Positions 24,037 through 34,196 of a stretch of 64,000 bases of DNA are shown one piece after another (the stretch's first letter is position 1; every line of letters starts with the position of its first letter). The notes beneath the pieces were generated by a model that was not told the DNA's origin, searched no databases, and was given only the letters and a program-made list of their open reading frames with translations. The stretch spans positions 806,001 to 870,000 of the forward strand of contig NZ_JBNAIM010000002.1 in NCBI RefSeq assembly GCF_052048135.1, written 5' to 3'. Origin of the DNA: Pelagibacter sp052048135 (GTDB taxonomy: Bacteria > Pseudomonadota > Alphaproteobacteria > Pelagibacterales > Pelagibacteraceae). The position numbers and the translations under genes are program-made.

Positions 24037-26228
24037 TGTTAGTTAACGAAAAAGTAGCAATAGAACATGGCCTTAAGTCAGATGAATACAAAAAAATCTG
24101 TGAATTACTAGATAGAACTCCAAATATTACCGAACTTGGAATTTTTTCTGCGATGTGGAATGAACATTGTTCTTATAAATCCTCTAGATTACATTTAAAA
24201 AAATTACCCACTAAAGGAAAAAAGGTAATTCAAGGACCTGGTGAAAATGCTGGTGTAATCGACATTGAAGATGGTGATGCAATAGTTTTTAAAATCGAAA
24301 GTCATAATCATCCATCGTTTATTGAACCTTATCAAGGAGCAGCAACTGGCGTTGGAGGAATTATGCGTGATGTTTTCACGATGGGGGCAAGACCAATCGC
24401 TAATTTGAATTCAATACATTTTGGATCACCACAACATAAAAAAACAAAAAATTTATTAAGAGGAGTTGTGCATGGCATCGGGGGATACGGAAATTGTATG
24501 GGTGTTCCAACAATTGCAGGACAAACATCATTTGATAGTTCTTACAATGGAAATATTTTGGTCAATGCTATGACTTTAGGTTTAGTAAAAAAAAATAAAA
24601 TATTTTACTCTAAAGCCGCTGGTTTAAATAAGCCTGTGATTTATGTTGGTTCAAAAACAGGAAGAGATGGTATTCATGGAGCAAGCATGGCTTCAGCTAG
24701 CTTTGATGAAAAAATTGAGGAGAAAAAACCTACAGTTCAAGTAGGTGATCCCTTTACAGAAAAACTTCTCCTTGAAGCTTGTTTAGAATTAATGGCTGGT
24801 GACTCAATTATAGCCATTCAAGATATGGGTGCTGCTGGACTTACATCCTCTAGTATAGAGATGGCTTCAAAAGGAAATTTAGGAATTGAAATAAACTTAA
24901 ACAAAGTTCCTTGTAGAGAAGCAAAAATGACTCCCTATGAAATTATGCTTTCAGAAAGCCAAGAGAGAATGTTAATTGTTTTAGAAAATGGAAAAGAAAA
25001 CTTAGCAAAAAAAATTTTTGATAAATGGAATTTAGACTTTGCTGTAATCGGAAAAACAACTAACTCAAAAAATATAGAACTATTTTTTGATAATGAACAA
25101 GTAGCAAAAATACCTGTTAATACTCTAGTCGAAAATTCTCCCATGTATGATCGAAAATGGAAAAAATCTAAACTGCCTAAAAAGATCAAAATTAAGAAAG
25201 AAAATTTAAAAAAATTAAAGATTAAAGATGTTTTAAAAAAGATTTTATCTAACCAAAATATTTGCAGCAAAGAATGGATTTGGCAACAGTATGACCATAC
25301 TGTTATGGGTGACACTATTCAAAAACCAGGTGGGGATTCTGGCGTAGTTAGAGTACATGGTACAGATAAGGCGGTAGCGGCTACAGTTGATTCTTCAGCT
25401 GTATATTGTTGGGCGCATCCACTTACTGGAGGAAAACAAGTAGTTGCAGAAAGTTGGAGAAATTTAATTTCTGTTGGTGCTACTCCGATCGCAATTACAA
25501 ATTGTTTAAATTTTGGAAGCCCAGAGAAAGAAGAAAATATGGGAGAGTTTGTAGAATGTGTTCAAGGAATTGGAGAAGCAAGTAAATATCTAAATTTTCC
25601 TGTAGTCTCTGGAAATGTATCTTTTTATAATCAAACAAAAGAAATTGGTATTAAACCAACTCCATCTATTGGTGGCGTTGGTTTAATCAAAAATTATAAA
25701 AAAATGATCACAATGGATTTTAAAAATATAAATAATCTAGTAATGATAATTGGAAAAACTGAAGGACACTTAGCACAAAGTTTATTTGCTCGTACAATTT
25801 TAGATGAGAAAAATGGTCCTCCACCTGAGGTAAATCTTTTTAATGAAAAAAATAACGGAGAGTCATTGCTTCAACTAATTGATAAGAATTATATTAAAAG
25901 CGCACATGATGTTTCTTTAGGAGGGTTACTGACGGCTATAAGCAAAATGTGCATAAAAGGAAATAAAGGAATTAAGATAAATAAATATAAAAGTTTAATT
26001 AACGAGATAGAATATTTTTTTGCAGAAGATCAAGGAAGATATATTATTGAAATTAATCCAAAAGATTTACAAGAAGTTAATAAAATTTTAGATAAAAATT
26101 CAGTTCATCATGAAGAATTAGGTGTTATTGTAGAAAAAGATATGATTATCAATGAAAAGACAAAAGTTACAATTGACGAATTAAAATCTTATAATACAAG
26201 TTGGTTAACTAATTATATGAGTTCATAA
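24036..26228 (+). CDS. purL: FGAM synthase large subunit PurL
   Basis: ATP-dependent synthetase subunit of the fourth purine step. At 730 residues it is the short Bacillus-type form that works with separate PurS and PurQ, unlike the ~1300-residue gammaproteobacterial enzyme. Family motifs include MWNEHCSYKSSR, FKIESHNHPS, GVGGIMRDVFTMGARPIA and QDMGAAGLTSS. It is followed at once by bolA with a one-base overlap. Confidence 0.98.
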   Translation: MLVNEKVAIEHGLKSDEYKKICELLDRTPNITELGIFSAMWNEHCSYKSSRLHLKKLPTKGKKVIQGPGENAGVIDIEDGDAIVFKIESHNHPSFIEPYQGAATGVGGIMRDVFTMGARPIANLNSIHFGSPQHKKTKNLLRGVVHGIGGYGNCMGVPTIAGQTSFDSSYNGNILVNAMTLGLVKKNKIFYSKAAGLNKPVIYVGSKTGRDGIHGASMASASFDEKIEEKKPTVQVGDPFTEKLLLEACLELMAGDSIIAIQDMGAAGLTSSSIEMASKGNLGIEINLNKVPCREAKMTPYEIMLSESQERMLIVLENGKENLAKKIFDKWNLDFAVIGKTTNSKNIELFFDNEQVAKIPVNTLVENSPMYDRKWKKSKLPKKIKIKKENLKKLKIKDVLKKILSNQNICSKEWIWQQYDHTVMGDTIQKPGGDSGVVRVHGTDKAVAATVDSSAVYCWAHPLTGGKQVVAESWRNLISVGATPIAITNCLNFGSPEKEENMGEFVECVQGIGEASKYLNFPVVSGNVSFYNQTKEIGIKPTPSIGGVGLIKNYKKMITMDFKNINNLVMIIGKTEGHLAQSLFARTILDEKNGPPPEVNLFNEKNNGESLLQLIDKNYIKSAHDVSLGGLLTAISKMCIKGNKGIKINKYKSLINEIEYFFAEDQGRYIIEINPKDLQEVNKILDKNSVHHEELGVIVEKDMIINEKTKVTIDELKSYNTSWLTNYMSS

Positions 26229-26458
26229 TGGCAATGGATTTAAAAGAAATTGAAAAATACATCAAGGAGGCAATGCCTGATGCCACTATTGATATTCAAG
26301 ATTTAGCTGGAGACGGAAATCATTATTCTGCAACTGTTACATCTTCTCAATTTGTTGGCAAAAGCAAAATTGAACAACACAAAATGGTTTATAATTCTTT
26401 GAAAGGAAAAATGGGAAATGAACTGCATGCTCTAGCAATTAAAACAAAGGAACAATAA
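26228..26458 (+). CDS. BolA family protein
   Basis: The 76-residue protein has the BolA pattern: MDLKEIEKYIKEAMPDA, then DGNHYSATVTSSQFVGKS, then the helix KIEQHKMVYNSLKGKMGNELHAL (about 45-67) with the conserved His. BolA proteins pair with monothiol glutaredoxins around a [2Fe-2S] cluster. The glutaredoxin gene follows with a one-base overlap, which strongly supports such a pair. It sits after purL, as in many Alphaproteobacteria. Confidence 0.93.
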   Translation: MAMDLKEIEKYIKEAMPDATIDIQDLAGDGNHYSATVTSSQFVGKSKIEQHKMVYNSLKGKMGNELHALAIKTKEQ

Positions 26459-26790
26459 TGGATGATCAAACAAAAAATTTAATTCAAAATCATATTGATA
26501 ATAATGAAGTATGTTTATTTATGAAAGGAACACCAGATGCGCCACAATGTGGATTTTCAATGGCTGTTTCTAATATGCTCAAAATTTTAGAAGTAAACTT
26601 CAAAGGTGTAAATGTTCTAGAGGACCAATCATTAAGAGAAGGTATAAAAGTTTATAGTGACTGGCCCACAATTCCGCAGCTATATGTCAAAAATGAATTT
26701 ATTGGGGGCTGTGATATCGTTAAAGAAATGTATGAAAGTGGAGAACTTAAAAAAGTTTTTGACGATAAAGGAATTAACTATAAAAAATAA
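26458..26790 (+). CDS. grxD: monothiol glutaredoxin (CGFS type, Grx4 family)
   Basis: The 110 residues contain the CGFS active site in MKGTPDAPQCGFSMAVSNML and the glutathione-binding WPTIPQLYV and GGCDIV segments. CGFS glutaredoxins carry and transfer [2Fe-2S] clusters rather than reduce disulphides. It directly follows its probable partner bolA and ends 3 bases from the convergent rpsD stop. Confidence 0.96.
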   Translation: MDDQTKNLIQNHIDNNEVCLFMKGTPDAPQCGFSMAVSNMLKILEVNFKGVNVLEDQSLREGIKVYSDWPTIPQLYVKNEFIGGCDIVKEMYESGELKKVFDDKGINYKK

Positions 26791-26810
26791 ATATTATCTA
26801 GAATAATATT
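26790..26810. terminator. A/T hairpin at the grxD-rpsD convergent ends
   Basis: AATATTAT and ATAATATT form a perfect 8-bp stem around loop CTAGA. It overlaps the stop codons of both convergent genes. It has no GC core and only short A/T runs, so it would be a weak terminator at best. Confidence 0.3.
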
Positions 26811-27411
26811 CAATTACTAAATTTGGTTCCATTACTACTGGGTATGGAACTTCTTCAAATTTTGGAGTTCTTACGAACTTGAATTTTTTATTTTTTTCAT
26901 CCATTTGAATATATTCTGGTGCTTCTCTTTCTTTACTAGCTAAAGCTATATCAATAATTGCTAACTGTTTTGATTTATCTCTGATTTCAATAGTATCCTC
27001 TTCTCTTACAGAATAACTAGCTATGTTGACTTTTTTTCCGTTAACTTTTACATGACCATGATTTATTAATTGTCTTGCTGAAAAAATTGTTGTTGCAAAT
27101 TTTGCTCTATAAATCACTGCATCAAGTCTTCTCTCAAGTAAACCTATCAAATTTTCACTTGTATCACCTTTTAGCATGCTTGCTTTTTTATAAATATTTC
27201 TGAATTGCCTCTCATTAATATTACCATAATAAGCTTTTAATTTTTGTTTAGCTTGTAATTGAATTCCATAATCTGATGGTTTTGAAGTTTTGGTTTGTCC
27301 ATGTTGACCTGGTCCATAAGCTCTAGTATTGAATGGACTTTTTGGTCTACCCCAAAGGTTTACTTTTAATCTTCTGTCTACTTTATGTTTAGAGTTTAAT
27401 CTTTTTGTCAT
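26794..27411 (-). CDS. rpsD: 30S ribosomal protein S4
   Basis: Primary rRNA-binding protein that starts assembly of the 30S body. The 205 residues show the N-terminal part (KHKVDRRLKVNLWGRP) and the S4 RNA-binding domain (RLDAVIYRAKFATTIFSARQ, NHGHVKVNGKKVNI). The N-terminal zinc cysteines found in some S4 proteins are absent. It is a stand-alone gene outside the alpha operon, as in many Alphaproteobacteria. Confidence 0.97.
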   Translation of the reverse strand: MTKRLNSKHKVDRRLKVNLWGRPKSPFNTRAYGPGQHGQTKTSKPSDYGIQLQAKQKLKAYYGNINERQFRNIYKKASMLKGDTSENLIGLLERRLDAVIYRAKFATTIFSARQLINHGHVKVNGKKVNIASYSVREEDTIEIRDKSKQLAIIDIALASKEREAPEYIQMDEKNKKFKFVRTPKFEEVPYPVVMEPNLVIEYYSR

Positions 27412-27451
27412 TTGATAGAGGGCTTTATAAACTTACTCCTTATTTTGTCAA

Positions 27452-28165
27452 TCAACGTTTTTTACCTAAACTGCCAAATACTCCAGATAATATACGTGTT
27501 TCTTTGTCAGATAACTCCATTTTATAAAAAATATTTCTCAGGTTCTCAAGCATTTTTGCTCTCTTTTCTTTAGGTCTAAAAAAATTTATTTCATCTAGAT
27601 TTTTAATACAAACACCTAGCATTGATTGAATCTCTTTTTTACTTGCTGATTTAACTTTTTTTGATTTTTTAAATGGGGTGCTCTTTAATTTTATTATACT
27701 AGCAACATATTGAGCAATAATTATTAGACTATGAGATAAATTTAAAGATTTAAAATTAGGGTTAGTTGGTATCTGTAAAGTATAATTAGCGTAACTGATC
27801 TCATCATTAGATAAACCTGAAGCTTCTGAGCCAAATAAAAAGCCTATTTTTTTTTTAAAATTTATCTTTTTTAAATCTTCTAAATTAATATGTTTTATAT
27901 TTTTATTTCTAAATCTTGCTGAAGTTGCAATAACAATATCAATTTTGCTAATGGCCTTATCTAAATTTTCATATTTTTTACTTTGTTGAATGATATCTTT
28001 AGCTCCAACTGATGTGGCTAAAATTTTATCATTAGGAAAAATAGGTTTTGGATTAATTACAACCAATTTTTTAAAATTAAAATTCTTGATTGCTCTAGCG
28101 CATGCACCAATATTTTCTGATAATTGAGGTTTATTTAAAATAAATGAGATATTATTTTTACTCAT
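27452..28165 (-). CDS. TrmH-family RNA methyltransferase, probably TrmJ
   Basis: SPOUT-class ribose methyltransferase of 237 residues. Motifs: FILNKPQLSENIGACARAIKNF (about 7-28), FLFGSEASGLSNDEI (motif 2) and PTNPNFKSLNLSHS (motif 3). This sequence style matches TrmJ/LasT-type enzymes that methylate position 32 in the tRNA anticodon loop; the exact target is inferred. It lies next to rpsD and directly after cimA (0-base gap), all minus strand. Confidence 0.85.
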   Translation of the reverse strand: MSKNNISFILNKPQLSENIGACARAIKNFNFKKLVVINPKPIFPNDKILATSVGAKDIIQQSKKYENLDKAISKIDIVIATSARFRNKNIKHINLEDLKKINFKKKIGFLFGSEASGLSNDEISYANYTLQIPTNPNFKSLNLSHSLIIIAQYVASIIKLKSTPFKKSKKVKSASKKEIQSMLGVCIKNLDEINFFRPKEKRAKMLENLRNIFYKMELSDKETRILSGVFGSLGKKR

Positions 28166-29767
28166 CTACTTGCTTGCAGGGGCATTATCTTTAAATAATT
28201 TATAATCTAAACTATCAATTAATGCTTTAAATGAGGCATCTATTATGTTTGTGGACACACCAATAGTAAACCAATTCTTTCCTTTAGAGTCTGTGCTTTC
28301 AATAGACACTCTAGTAACCGCCTCTGTTCCTGTATTTAAAATTCTTACTTTATAATCAACAAGTTTTAAATCTTTCAGATATTTTGAATATTTTGCTAGT
28401 CTATCTACGTTTTGTCTAATAGCATTATCTAATGCATTTACAGGTCCATTCCCCTCTCCTTCACAAATAATTTTTTCTCCATCTACTTCTAATTGGGCTT
28501 TAGCAGAAGAAACTATTTCTCCAGATTTATTTTTTTTTACTGAAACATCATATTCGTTGATCGATATATATCTTGGAATTTCTCCAATAATTCTTCTAGC
28601 TAATAATTCAAACGATGCATCAGCTCCATCATAACTATAACCAATAAATTCTCTATCTTTAACTTCATCTAACAATTTTTTAATCTTAGGATCATTTTCT
28701 TCTATATCAATCTTAATGCTTTTTAACCTTGAAATAATATTCGATTTACCTGACTGATCAGAAACAACAATATTTCTTGTATTACCAACATCTTCTGGAT
28801 TTATATGTTCATATGTTTTTGGATCTTTTTGCACAGCTGACACATGCAATCCTCCTTTATGAGAAAAAGCAGCAGCACCAACATAAGGTAAATGTTGATT
28901 AGGTTTTCTGTTTAGAATTTCATCTAATAATCTTGAACAATCAGTTAAATTTTTTATATTTTTAGATTTTATGCCAATTTCAAATTTTGAAGAAAAATCT
29001 TTTTTTAAAAAAAAAGTTGGTATCAGTGACATTAAATTTGCATTGCCACATCTTTCACCTAAACCATTAATAGTACCCTGAATTTGACGAACACCTGATA
29101 ATACTGCAGCTAAAGAATTAGCAACTGCGTTACCAGTATCATTATGTGCATGAATACCTAAATTTTCTCCTGGAACAACCTTAGATACCTCAGCAACTAT
29201 TTTTGATACTTCGTGTGGGAGAGTTCCTCCATTTGTATCACACAAAACAATCCATCTTGCTCCTTCATCGTAAGCAGCTTTAATACATGAAAGTGCATAT
29301 TTTGGATTTGCTTTATAACCATCAAAAAAATGTTCAGCATCAAACATAAATTCTTTTTTAGCTTTAACAAAATGTTTTGCACTTTCACTAATATTTTCTA
29401 AATTTTCTTCGTTGGTAATTCCTAAAGCAATATCAACATGAAAATCCCATGACTTACCAACCAAACAAACTGCTGGTGTATTTGAGTTTATCAATGCTGA
29501 TAATCCGGTATCATTTTCTGCACTTCGACCTGATCTTTTTGTCATCCCAAAGCAGGTAAGTTTAGAGTTTTTAAAATTATGTTTTTTTTGAAAAAACTCT
29601 GTATCAGTAGGATTGGCTCCAGGCCAACCACCTTCTATGTAATCAACACCAAGATTGTCCAAGGCCGATGCAATTTTTTCCTTATCCTCAATAGAGAAAT
29701 CTACTCCTTGAGTTTGAGCGCCATCTCTTAGCGTAGTATCAAAAATATATAATCGTTCTTTACTCAT
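28166..29767 (-). CDS. cimA: (R)-citramalate synthase
   Basis: Condenses pyruvate and acetyl-CoA to citramalate, a threonine-independent entry to isoleucine. The 533-residue protein starts YIFDTTLRDGAQTQGVDFS (HMGL-like catalytic barrel), has the metal-site HAHNDTGNAVANSLAAV and GTINGLGERCGNANL, and ends in the regulatory LeuA dimer domain (about 395-525). CimA is favoured over 2-isopropylmalate synthase by the DGAQTQGVDFS and WPGANPTDTEFF variants. It overlaps cysS by ATGA. Confidence 0.88.
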   Translation of the reverse strand: MSKERLYIFDTTLRDGAQTQGVDFSIEDKEKIASALDNLGVDYIEGGWPGANPTDTEFFQKKHNFKNSKLTCFGMTKRSGRSAENDTGLSALINSNTPAVCLVGKSWDFHVDIALGITNEENLENISESAKHFVKAKKEFMFDAEHFFDGYKANPKYALSCIKAAYDEGARWIVLCDTNGGTLPHEVSKIVAEVSKVVPGENLGIHAHNDTGNAVANSLAAVLSGVRQIQGTINGLGERCGNANLMSLIPTFFLKKDFSSKFEIGIKSKNIKNLTDCSRLLDEILNRKPNQHLPYVGAAAFSHKGGLHVSAVQKDPKTYEHINPEDVGNTRNIVVSDQSGKSNIISRLKSIKIDIEENDPKIKKLLDEVKDREFIGYSYDGADASFELLARRIIGEIPRYISINEYDVSVKKNKSGEIVSSAKAQLEVDGEKIICEGEGNGPVNALDNAIRQNVDRLAKYSKYLKDLKLVDYKVRILNTGTEAVTRVSIESTDSKGKNWFTIGVSTNIIDASFKALIDSLDYKLFKDNAPASK

Positions 29768-31107
29768 TTAAATTTCCAAAGTGTTTTACCATCTTTATCT
29801 TCTATTAAAACACCTTTGTCTAAAAGTTCATCTCTAATTTTATCCGCTTCCTTATAATTTTTATTTGCTCTTGCTTTATTTCTTAAATCAATTTTATTTT
29901 TTATCTCTGTTTCACTTAACGAAGCATTCTCCTTTTTATATTTTTCCCATTGTCTTTTATCTTCATTAAAAAGACCTATAAACTTACAAGCTGATACAAA
30001 TAATTCTTTATTTTCACCTTTTGAAGCTTTTTCATAAAGTTTATGTAAGTTTGCTATATATCCAGGAGTATTTAAATCTTCATATAAGGGTTTTAAAACT
30101 TCTTCAGTAACTTGAACAGGTTTAATATCTGTTGAATAAATACGATACCATTTGTCCAATGTACTCTGACAATCATTTAATAATTTATCATTCCAGTCTA
30201 AAGGTTGTCTATAATGTGCACTCATTAGTGCTAATCTAATTACTTGCCCACTTATTTTATTTCTAAAATCTTTAATCTTTAAAATATTTCCTTGAGACTT
30301 AGCCATTTTTTCATTGGACATTGTAATAAAAGCATTATGAACCCAGTACTTTGCAAAAATTTTTGTGTCATTTGCACATCTGGATTGGGCTATTTCATTT
30401 TCATGATGAGGGAATATTAAATCTATTCCTCCACCATGAATATCAAATTCATTTCCTAAAAATTTTTTTGACATGGCGGAACACTCTAAATGCCACCCAG
30501 GTCTTCCTTTTCCCCAAGGAGAGTCCCATGAGGGTTCATTTTTATTAGATGGTTTCCACAATACAAAATCCTCAGAATTTTTTTTATTTTCACTAACTTC
30601 TACTCTTGATCCAGCTATTAAATCCTCTAACTTTTTATTTGATAATTTCCCATATTCAGAAAATTTTTTTACTTCAAAGTAAACATGCTTATGATTTTCA
30701 TAAGCGAAACCTTTTTTAATTAATTGGCTTATCATTTCAATCATTAAGTCAATATGTTCTGTGGCTTTGGGTTGATGAGTTGGGCTTTCACAATTCAAAA
30801 AATTACAATCTTCAAAAAAACTTGAGGTAACTTTTTCAGTTAATTCTTTTGTAGATATATTTTGATCTTGAGAAGACTTAATAATTTTATCATCAATATC
30901 AGTAATATTTCTTACATAAGTAACTTTTGAAAAATTATTCTTAAGTAATTTAAAAAGAACATCAAAAATAACTAATGGTCTAGCATTTCCTATATGTGGG
31001 TCATCATAAACAGTAGGTCCACAAACATACATTCCAATATTTTTTTTATCATTTGGAACAAACTGTTCTTTTTTATTAGTTAAATTATTTGTTAAAAAAA
31101 TATCCAT
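29764..31107 (-). CDS. cysS: cysteinyl-tRNA synthetase
   Basis: Class I aminoacyl-tRNA synthetase, 447 residues. The zinc and HIGH region appears as YVCGPTVYDDPHIGNARP (about 27-44), the class I KMSKS loop as KMAKSQGN (about 267-274), and the zinc His region as GGGIDLIFPHHENEIAQS. The serine-to-alanine variant in KMAKS is tolerated in this family. It is upstream of cimA with a 4-base overlap. Confidence 0.97.
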   Translation of the reverse strand: MDIFLTNNLTNKKEQFVPNDKKNIGMYVCGPTVYDDPHIGNARPLVIFDVLFKLLKNNFSKVTYVRNITDIDDKIIKSSQDQNISTKELTEKVTSSFFEDCNFLNCESPTHQPKATEHIDLMIEMISQLIKKGFAYENHKHVYFEVKKFSEYGKLSNKKLEDLIAGSRVEVSENKKNSEDFVLWKPSNKNEPSWDSPWGKGRPGWHLECSAMSKKFLGNEFDIHGGGIDLIFPHHENEIAQSRCANDTKIFAKYWVHNAFITMSNEKMAKSQGNILKIKDFRNKISGQVIRLALMSAHYRQPLDWNDKLLNDCQSTLDKWYRIYSTDIKPVQVTEEVLKPLYEDLNTPGYIANLHKLYEKASKGENKELFVSACKFIGLFNEDKRQWEKYKKENASLSETEIKNKIDLRNKARANKNYKEADKIRDELLDKGVLIEDKDGKTLWKFK

Positions 31108-31158
31108 ATAAATTGATTAAGAAATATACCTTATTTGGTGATTTGTTAATCTAATTGA

Positions 31159-31896
31159 TTAACTAGGAATTTTGCATACTGGAATTGGCTCCATTTTATG
31201 CAAATTTTGTTTTCTAATTTTTTCGTACTCCGCTTTATGAGGTGAGTTTGGATTAGTCATTGCATCTTCTAAATCTTCATATTTAAAACCTAATTGTCCC
31301 TCATCGGTTCTACCATCATCCCAAAGACCATCTGTTGGAGGAGCATCAATTATTTCTTTTAATATACCTAATTCTTTTCCAAGCTCCCAAACTTGGGTTT
31401 TATTACAATCTGCTATTGGTGAAATATCTACTCCACCATCACCATATTTTGTGTAAAAACCAACTCCGAAATCTTCAACTTTATTACCTGTTCCAACTAC
31501 TATTCCTTTGTTTGCTGCAGCAACTTGATACAAAGTGGCCATTCTTAGCCTTGCTCTAGAATTTGCAAATCCATGTTCATCATCAAATTTATTTAATGTA
31601 GAAGAAAAAGATTCAAACAATTTATCTAAGCTTATTGTATGAGCTTCTACATTTCTAAATTTTTCAACTAACCATTTTTGATGTTTTAAACTTAAATCAT
31701 GCTGATTTTCTTTTTGTTTAATTGGCATAGATAAAACAATTGTTTTTATACCTGTCATAGCACTCAATGTACTCGACACTGAGGAATCAATTCCTCCAGA
31801 TATGCCAATAACCAAAGACTCTGCCTTAGTGGGCATTTGATCAACATAAGATTTAATCCAGTTTGATATATATTTTACTTTTTCTGAAGGATTCAT
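31159..31896 (-). CDS. nadE: NH3-dependent NAD+ synthase
   Basis: Final step of NAD synthesis, amidating deamido-NAD. The 245 residues carry the PP-loop GISGGIDSSVSS (about 29-40), GTGNKVEDFGVGFYTKYGDG and the C-terminal PPTDGLWDDGRTDEGQLG. There is no N-terminal nitrilase-type glutaminase domain, so ammonia is the expected nitrogen donor. It lies between the DAHP synthase gene and cysS, on the same strand. Confidence 0.95.
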   Translation of the reverse strand: MNPSEKVKYISNWIKSYVDQMPTKAESLVIGISGGIDSSVSSTLSAMTGIKTIVLSMPIKQKENQHDLSLKHQKWLVEKFRNVEAHTISLDKLFESFSSTLNKFDDEHGFANSRARLRMATLYQVAAANKGIVVGTGNKVEDFGVGFYTKYGDGGVDISPIADCNKTQVWELGKELGILKEIIDAPPTDGLWDDGRTDEGQLGFKYEDLEDAMTNPNSPHKAEYEKIRKQNLHKMEPIPVCKIPS

Positions 31897-31934
31897 ACTT
31901 TATATTTAATCACCTAATACTAGAACGCAATGGC

Positions 31935-33314
31935 TTAAGATGCCGCTTGAATAGCATTTTTAGAATAGCTGCTATTCTTTTTTATCTCATCTGAAATTAA
32001 AAACGCTAACTCAAGAGCTTGATCTGAATTTAATCGAGGATCACAATGTGTGTGATATCTACTTGATAAGTCTGCATCAGATATTTTTCTAGCTCCTCCT
32101 GTACATTCAGTTACATCTTGTCCAGTCATCTCAACGTGCAACCCTCCAGCATATGAGCCTTCAGCTTGATGAACGGCAAAAACATTTTTAACTTCATTCA
32201 CAACATCATTAAAAGGTCGTGTTTTAAAACCAGTTGTCGATTTAATTGTATTACCATGCATTGGATCACATGACCAAACTACATTTAAACCTTCCTTTTT
32301 AATTCCTCTAATTAGTTTAGGTAAAAATTTTTCTACATTCTTATGACCAAATCTAGAAATTAAAGTTATTTTACCTTTTTCATTTTTAGGATTTATTACC
32401 TCACAAATTTTTGCAATTTCATCAGGCTTTGATGTTGGTCCACATTTAATTCCTATTGGATTTTCAATTCCTCTGCAAAACTCAACATGTCCACCATCTA
32501 ATTGTCTTGTTCTATCTCCAATCCAAACAAAATGCGCAGAAGTATCATGATTTTCACCAGTAGTAGAATCTGTTCTAGTCATTGCTTCTTCAAAAGGTAA
32601 CAGTAATGCTTCGTGTGATGTCCAGAAATTTACTGTGTATAATCTATTATTAAAATCTGAAGTTATTCCACAAGCTTCCATGAATGCTAAAGCGTCTGCT
32701 ATTTTATCCTCTAACTCCTTAAACTTTTTGGCTTGAGGACTTTTCTTAATATAATCTAAATTCCATAAATGAACTTTATTTAAATCTGCAAAACCACCTT
32801 TAGAGAAAGCTCGCAAGATATTTAAAGTTGAAGCTGACTGTGAATAAGCTTTAAATAATCTTTTAGGGTCTGGCTTTCTTGCTTTTTCAGTAAAATCAAT
32901 TGCATTAATGTTATCACCTAAATAACTTGGTAATTCCGTGTCACCTTGTATTTCAGTTGGAGCACTTCTTGGTTTTGAAAATTGTCCAGCTATTCTACCA
33001 AGTTTTACGACAGGTAGTGATGCCGAGTAAGTCAAAACCAATGACATCTGAAGAATAACTTTAAATGTATCTCTAATATTATCAGGATGAAATTCTGCAA
33101 AACTTTCTGCACAATCTCCTCCTTGTAATAAAAATGCTTTACCATCAACAACATCAGCAAGTTGTTGTTTTAAGTGTCTTGTTTCACCAGCAAAAACTAA
33201 AGGAGGAAAAGTTTTTATCTTACCCAAAACTTGATCCAATTCCTTTTTATCCGGGTATTCCGGAATATGTTTTACTGGGTATTTTCTCCAGCTATTTACT
33301 TTCCAATTTTTCAT
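31935..33314 (-). CDS. class II 3-deoxy-D-arabino-heptulosonate 7-phosphate synthase
   Basis: First step of the shikimate pathway, joining PEP and erythrose 4-phosphate. The protein (459 residues from the ATG at 33314) is of the plant/mycobacterial class II type: WRKYPVKHIPEYPD, PPLVFAGETRHLKQQLADV, FLLQGGDCAESFAEF, and the C-terminal HVEMTGQDVTECTGG with metal ligands. A TTG two codons upstream is also open, but the ATG giving MKNWKVNSWRK fits the family start. Stand-alone gene between the FkbM-type methyltransferase and nadE. Confidence 0.95.
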   Translation of the reverse strand: MKNWKVNSWRKYPVKHIPEYPDKKELDQVLGKIKTFPPLVFAGETRHLKQQLADVVDGKAFLLQGGDCAESFAEFHPDNIRDTFKVILQMSLVLTYSASLPVVKLGRIAGQFSKPRSAPTEIQGDTELPSYLGDNINAIDFTEKARKPDPKRLFKAYSQSASTLNILRAFSKGGFADLNKVHLWNLDYIKKSPQAKKFKELEDKIADALAFMEACGITSDFNNRLYTVNFWTSHEALLLPFEEAMTRTDSTTGENHDTSAHFVWIGDRTRQLDGGHVEFCRGIENPIGIKCGPTSKPDEIAKICEVINPKNEKGKITLISRFGHKNVEKFLPKLIRGIKKEGLNVVWSCDPMHGNTIKSTTGFKTRPFNDVVNEVKNVFAVHQAEGSYAGGLHVEMTGQDVTECTGGARKISDADLSSRYHTHCDPRLNSDQALELAFLISDEIKKNSSYSKNAIQAAS

Positions 33315-33366
33315 ATTCAACTTAAGATTGTTGTATCAGAGTTTTATTATTATTCAACTTAATGAA

Positions 33367-34194
33367 CTAAAGAATTTCAGATGGAATATACCATGCATCA
33401 AAAGCTGTTAATTTTCTAAATATTCTAACGTAATTGTTTGAAATTAAAAAATCATCAATTTTTGACTCATTTTCTGTATAGTTGTGCTCAATAGTAAATA
33501 ATTTAGGCCTATAGACCTCTATATTAAATGATTTTAGAATTTCATACTCTGAGCCCTCTGTATCTATGGAAATATAAGAGGGACAGACATTATTAAAATA
33601 TTTTTTCATCACATCATTTAAAGAAATTGTTTCAACAGTAATAAATTTACCACCTTTTTTTCTTAATTCATTATTAATTGGCATTGATTTTTTATCATTA
33701 TCTATGAAATCATTTAAAGTAGAGTAAGTACCATTATCCGACATAAAAAAATTTAATTTTTCTCCAGATTTTTTCCAAATACACTTTTTTATTAATTCAG
33801 AATTTTTCCTATTTTCTTTTAAAGATTGGTGCCATTGAGGACTTGGTTCAGATAAAACACCTTTCCAATAAAGTTTATTTTCAAGCATGTAAGTATTAGA
33901 TAATTCAAAACCATCTGTTGCTCCAAATTCTAGAAATGTTTTTTCAAATTTATCACCTACAATGAATGAAGCACAAACGTCTTGAAAAAGTTGAGATTGA
34001 ATATTTTCTTTTCCATCAAAACTTTTTATAAATCCTGATAGTAATTCTTTATTTTCTTCAATAAAAACATTTTGATTTAAAGCTTGTTGTAATAATTCTT
34101 TATTATCTAGTTTAGTGTTTTTAGCAAATGAAGCTATTCTATAAAAATTTACTGGTTTATTTTTACTAAGTTTTTTAAAATCTACAGTAGTCAA
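33367..34194 (-). CDS. FkbM-family methyltransferase
   Basis: S-adenosylmethionine-dependent methyltransferase of the FkbM group, about 275 residues. The binding motif is FLEFGATDGFELSNTY (about 90-105), followed by PSPQWHQSL and a late SYISIDTEGSEYEILKSF (acidic motif). Such enzymes often O-methylate sugars or lipids in surface glycans, but the substrate is unknown. The only start available is TTG at 34194, two bases after the glmS stop; no in-frame ATG precedes the domain. Its place behind glmU(C)-glmS suggests a link with amino-sugar or envelope glycan chemistry. Confidence 0.8.
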   Translation of the reverse strand: MTTVDFKKLSKNKPVNFYRIASFAKNTKLDNKELLQQALNQNVFIEENKELLSGFIKSFDGKENIQSQLFQDVCASFIVGDKFEKTFLEFGATDGFELSNTYMLENKLYWKGVLSEPSPQWHQSLKENRKNSELIKKCIWKKSGEKLNFFMSDNGTYSTLNDFIDNDKKSMPINNELRKKGGKFITVETISLNDVMKKYFNNVCPSYISIDTEGSEYEILKSFNIEVYRPKLFTIEHNYTENESKIDDFLISNNYVRIFRKLTAFDAWYIPSEIL

Positions 34195-34196
34195 TG